From assembly GCA_964522605.1 (NCBI GenBank), contig CAZFWV010000312.1:1-8115 (forward strand): 8,115 nucleotides of DNA, given 5' to 3'. The notes below the pieces were generated by a model. That model searched no databases. It was not told where the DNA came from and saw nothing but the letters and a program-made list of their open reading frames with translations. The position numbers were made by a program, and so were the translations under genes. Within the stretch, counting starts at the first letter, position 1; every line of letters begins with the position of its first letter. Below, in pieces: positions 6,576 to 8,115 of the stretch. The DNA comes from CAVZLD01 sp964522605 (GTDB taxonomy: Bacteria > Planctomycetota > Planctomycetia > Pirellulales > Pirellulaceae).

Positions 6576-7853
6576 TCAAATATGCCACGGATCGCGCATA
6601 GCACGGCTGCGCATGCGGTTGGCGTCGGCGTCGTCGAGGAACTCCTCATTGACCGGATCGAATTTCAGCGGGCGGCCCAACTGCCAGGCGATATACGCGG
6701 CGTGGCATACGACATGGGAGCGGGCGGACACGTCGGAATTCGAGTTCGGTTGCTTTCGCGTTTTGATGCAATCCAGGAAATTGCGGATGTGGGTCGAGGG
6801 ATCCGTCCCCGCTTGGCGGAACACGGTTCGCTCTGTCCGCAACGATTCGGGATAGATCGCGAACTGGCCGCTGTCGCCCGTCTCGATCCAGCCCTCATCT
6901 CCCTCATAGCGAACGCTGCAGGTTCCAAGTCCCATCCAGCCCGTGCTGCGCATCACGAGCTTCAAACCATCTTCGTAGGTACAATTCACGCCTTCGCCAT
7001 CGGGCACGTATTCGACGGGGGCCGTGTGGTCTTTCTGGGCCGCCCACTGGCAAAGATCAACGGTGTGGGCTCCCCATTCGAGGATTCCCCCCCCGTGAAA
7101 ATCAAAGTAGCCCCGCCAGCGTCCGCGAACGTAGGCAGAGTTATAAGGTCGCCAAGGACAGGGTCCCAGCCATAGATCCCAGTCCACGGCATCTTCCGGT
7201 GGCTGGGGCTCGGCAGGCAACCAGTTATGCGTCGTCGCCGGAGCCAACGTATTGGCATGCACGGTCCGCAGCTTTCCCAACTTCCCCGTGTGCGCAAGCT
7301 CCGCCGCAAAGAGAAAGTTTCCGATGCTGCGGCGCTGCGTTCCGGCTTGGTACAGCCGACCTTGCTTCTGAAACGTATCGGCCAGCGCGCGGCTTTCGGA
7401 GATTGTCATGGAGCACGGTTTTTCGCAATAGACATCCTTCCCCGCGCGTGCAGCGGTGATCGATGCCATCGTGTGCCACCGATCACCGGTCGCGATCAAG
7501 ACCGCATCAATATCTGGCCGCGCAAGCATTTCGTGCATGTTGCGGTACATTGCACAGTCGCTCGTTCCATATCGTTGGTCCGCAATCTGCTTGATCGCCT
7601 CGCGCCGCTCCTTGCGAACGTCACAGATCGCGACGAATTGCACGTCCGGGTTCTCCAGGAAACTGCGCAGATCGCCCGTCCCGCGACCGCCAAGGCCCAG
7701 ACCGCCAAGTGCGATCCGTTCACTCGGTGCAATGGCTCCATCTCGGCCCCGCGCCGAACTGGGGATGAACCACGGAGCCGCCACGGCGGCACCCGTCTTC
7801 GCCATCAGACTGATCATCGTGCGTCTGGTATACCGCGTCTTCAGGTGGAGCAT
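6576..7853 (-). CDS. Tat-exported Gfo/Idh/MocA-family oxidoreductase
   Basis: Predicted NAD(P)-dependent sugar or polyol oxidoreductase, 425 residues; the substrate is not identifiable. A twin-arginine signal is seen at TRRTMISLM (9-17), then a hydrophobic stretch and a probable cleavage region near SSARG (32-36). The Rossmann fold follows: LGGLGLGGRG (49-58), AICDVRKE (75-82) with the acidic residue after the second strand suggesting NAD, and catalytic EKP (144-146, K145). The C-terminal domain has EWGAHTVDLCQW (259-270) with conserved His263, and the ending FDPVNEEFLDDADANRMRSR (398-417) seen in the planctomycete branch of the family. ATG 7853 has AGGAGA (complement of 7860-7865) seven bases upstream. 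The frame stays open to 8069 but runs through a hairpin repeat, so the longer start is rejected. Tat use implies folding with cofactor in the cytoplasm before export. It is the first gene of a likely two-gene operon with the HEAT-repeat protein. Confidence 0.9.
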   Translation of the reverse strand: MLHLKTRYTRRTMISLMAKTGAAVAAPWFIPSSARGRDGAIAPSERIALGGLGLGGRGTGDLRSFLENPDVQFVAICDVRKERREAIKQIADQRYGTSDCAMYRNMHEMLARPDIDAVLIATGDRWHTMASITAARAGKDVYCEKPCSMTISESRALADTFQKQGRLYQAGTQRRSIGNFLFAAELAHTGKLGKLRTVHANTLAPATTHNWLPAEPQPPEDAVDWDLWLGPCPWRPYNSAYVRGRWRGYFDFHGGGILEWGAHTVDLCQWAAQKDHTAPVEYVPDGEGVNCTYEDGLKLVMRSTGWMGLGTCSVRYEGDEGWIETGDSGQFAIYPESLRTERTVFRQAGTDPSTHIRNFLDCIKTRKQPNSNSDVSARSHVVCHAAYIAWQLGRPLKFDPVNEEFLDDADANRMRSRAMRDPWHI

Positions 7854-7859
7854 GCTGTG

Positions 7860-7865
7860 TCTCCT
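7860..7865 (-). promoter_or_regulatory. Ribosome-binding site fixing the oxidoreductase start
   Basis: On the minus strand AGGAGA lies seven bases before the ATG at 7853-7851. It is the best such site in this reading frame and places the twin-arginine motif at residues 10-11, where a Tat signal should have it. This rules out the upstream extension to 8069. Confidence 0.75.
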
Positions 7866-8001
7866 GATTGATGGTTGAAACTGGTTTTCAAGTGGTTCAG
7901 GATCTCGCAAGGCTGGAGCCTCGACCTGATGTGTTGAAAATGCCTTCGACTCGGAAACATGGGAAATTTTGGCAGGCAAGGAACAAACCAAAATCCTCGC
8001 T

Positions 8002-8033
8002 CCCTTCTCCCCCGGCTTTGCGGGGGAGAAGGG
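8002..8033. repeat. Strong 13-bp hairpin repeat (dispersed-repeat type)
   Basis: CCCTTCTCCCCCG (8002-8014) and CGGGGGAGAAGGG (8021-8033) are perfect reverse complements around a six-base loop GCTTTG. The following GCTGGGGATGAGGGGGC (8034-8050) extends the recognisable repeat. Elements with the pattern CTCTCCCCCGGC...GCGGGGGAGAGGG plus a GGGGTGAGGG tail recur between genes in many bacterial genomes. It lies about 150 bases upstream of the oxidoreductase start. On the minus strand no T-run follows, so it is not a convincing terminator. Confidence 0.7.
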
Positions 8034-8098
8034 CTGGGGATGAGGGGGCACGGCATTCACAAGTCCCAAGATTCCTCGTGGATTGTGGCGAGTTGAAA

Positions 8099-8115
8099 GC
8101 CCCTCTCCCCCGGCC
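8099..8115. repeat. Partial second copy of hairpin repeat at window edge
   Basis: GCCCCTCTCCCCCGGCC matches the left arm and loop start of the 8002-8033 hairpin (CCCTTCTCCCCCGGCT) with one base missing and one changed. It is in the same orientation about 100 bases further on. The window ends before the right arm would appear, so whether it folds cannot be seen. Confidence 0.5.

Noticed and set aside
7227..7871. 214-residue plus-strand frame opposite the oxidoreductase gene
   Set aside because: It is antisense to a gene with clear family motifs throughout, and its product is not protein-like to my eye.
7875..7891. TTGAAA-CTGGT-TTTCAA palindrome upstream of the oxidoreductase, considered as an operator
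   Set aside because: The arms are only six AT-rich bases, there is no second copy and no clear promoter nearby, so chance is a sufficient explanation.
7854..8069. N-terminal extension of the oxidoreductase to 8069
   Set aside because: It translates through the hairpin repeat and would bury the twin-arginine signal, while a strong ribosome site supports the start at 7853.

Overview
The window looks like a stretch of a GC-rich planctomycete chromosome. This is inferred from gene style, not from a marker gene. It holds a secreted WPQWRGP-type PQQ-like propeller protein, a Tat-exported Gfo/Idh/MocA oxidoreductase and a secreted all-HEAT-repeat protein, all typical of Planctomycetes. It has no tRNA, rRNA, CRISPR array, insertion sequence or phage gene that I can recognise. 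Six protein genes fill it in two convergent blocks.

Plus-strand block (about 92-4202). A tandem 7-bp array (1-91) abuts a plausible sigma-70-like promoter (92-119). Four tightly packed genes follow. aroE (shikimate dehydrogenase) and aroK (shikimate kinase) overlap by four bases (ATGA) and catalyse consecutive steps of chorismate synthesis. A secreted eight-bladed PQQ-like/BamB-like propeller protein and a secreted GH29 alpha-L-fucosidase come next, with its ribosome site overlapping the upstream stop. The spacing suggests one transcript joining two cytoplasmic biosynthetic enzymes to two exported proteins of unrelated apparent role.

Convergent spacer (4203-4507). It carries no gene. It holds a small hairpin and a doublet of inverted, self-folding GC-rich units that resembles a REP/BIME-type element.

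Minus-strand block (7853 down to 4508). A Tat-signal Gfo/Idh/MocA-family oxidoreductase is followed after 85 bases by a secreted HEAT-repeat protein, probably one operon. The upstream spacer (7854-8115) carries a strong 13-bp hairpin repeat, and the start of a second similar copy is cut by the window edge.

There is no clear new defence or mobile system here. The points most worth a second look are the heptamer array with G-quadruplex potential beside the aroE promoter, the REP-like doublet, the mixed aroEK/secreted-enzyme operon, and the atypical cofactor loop in AroE.
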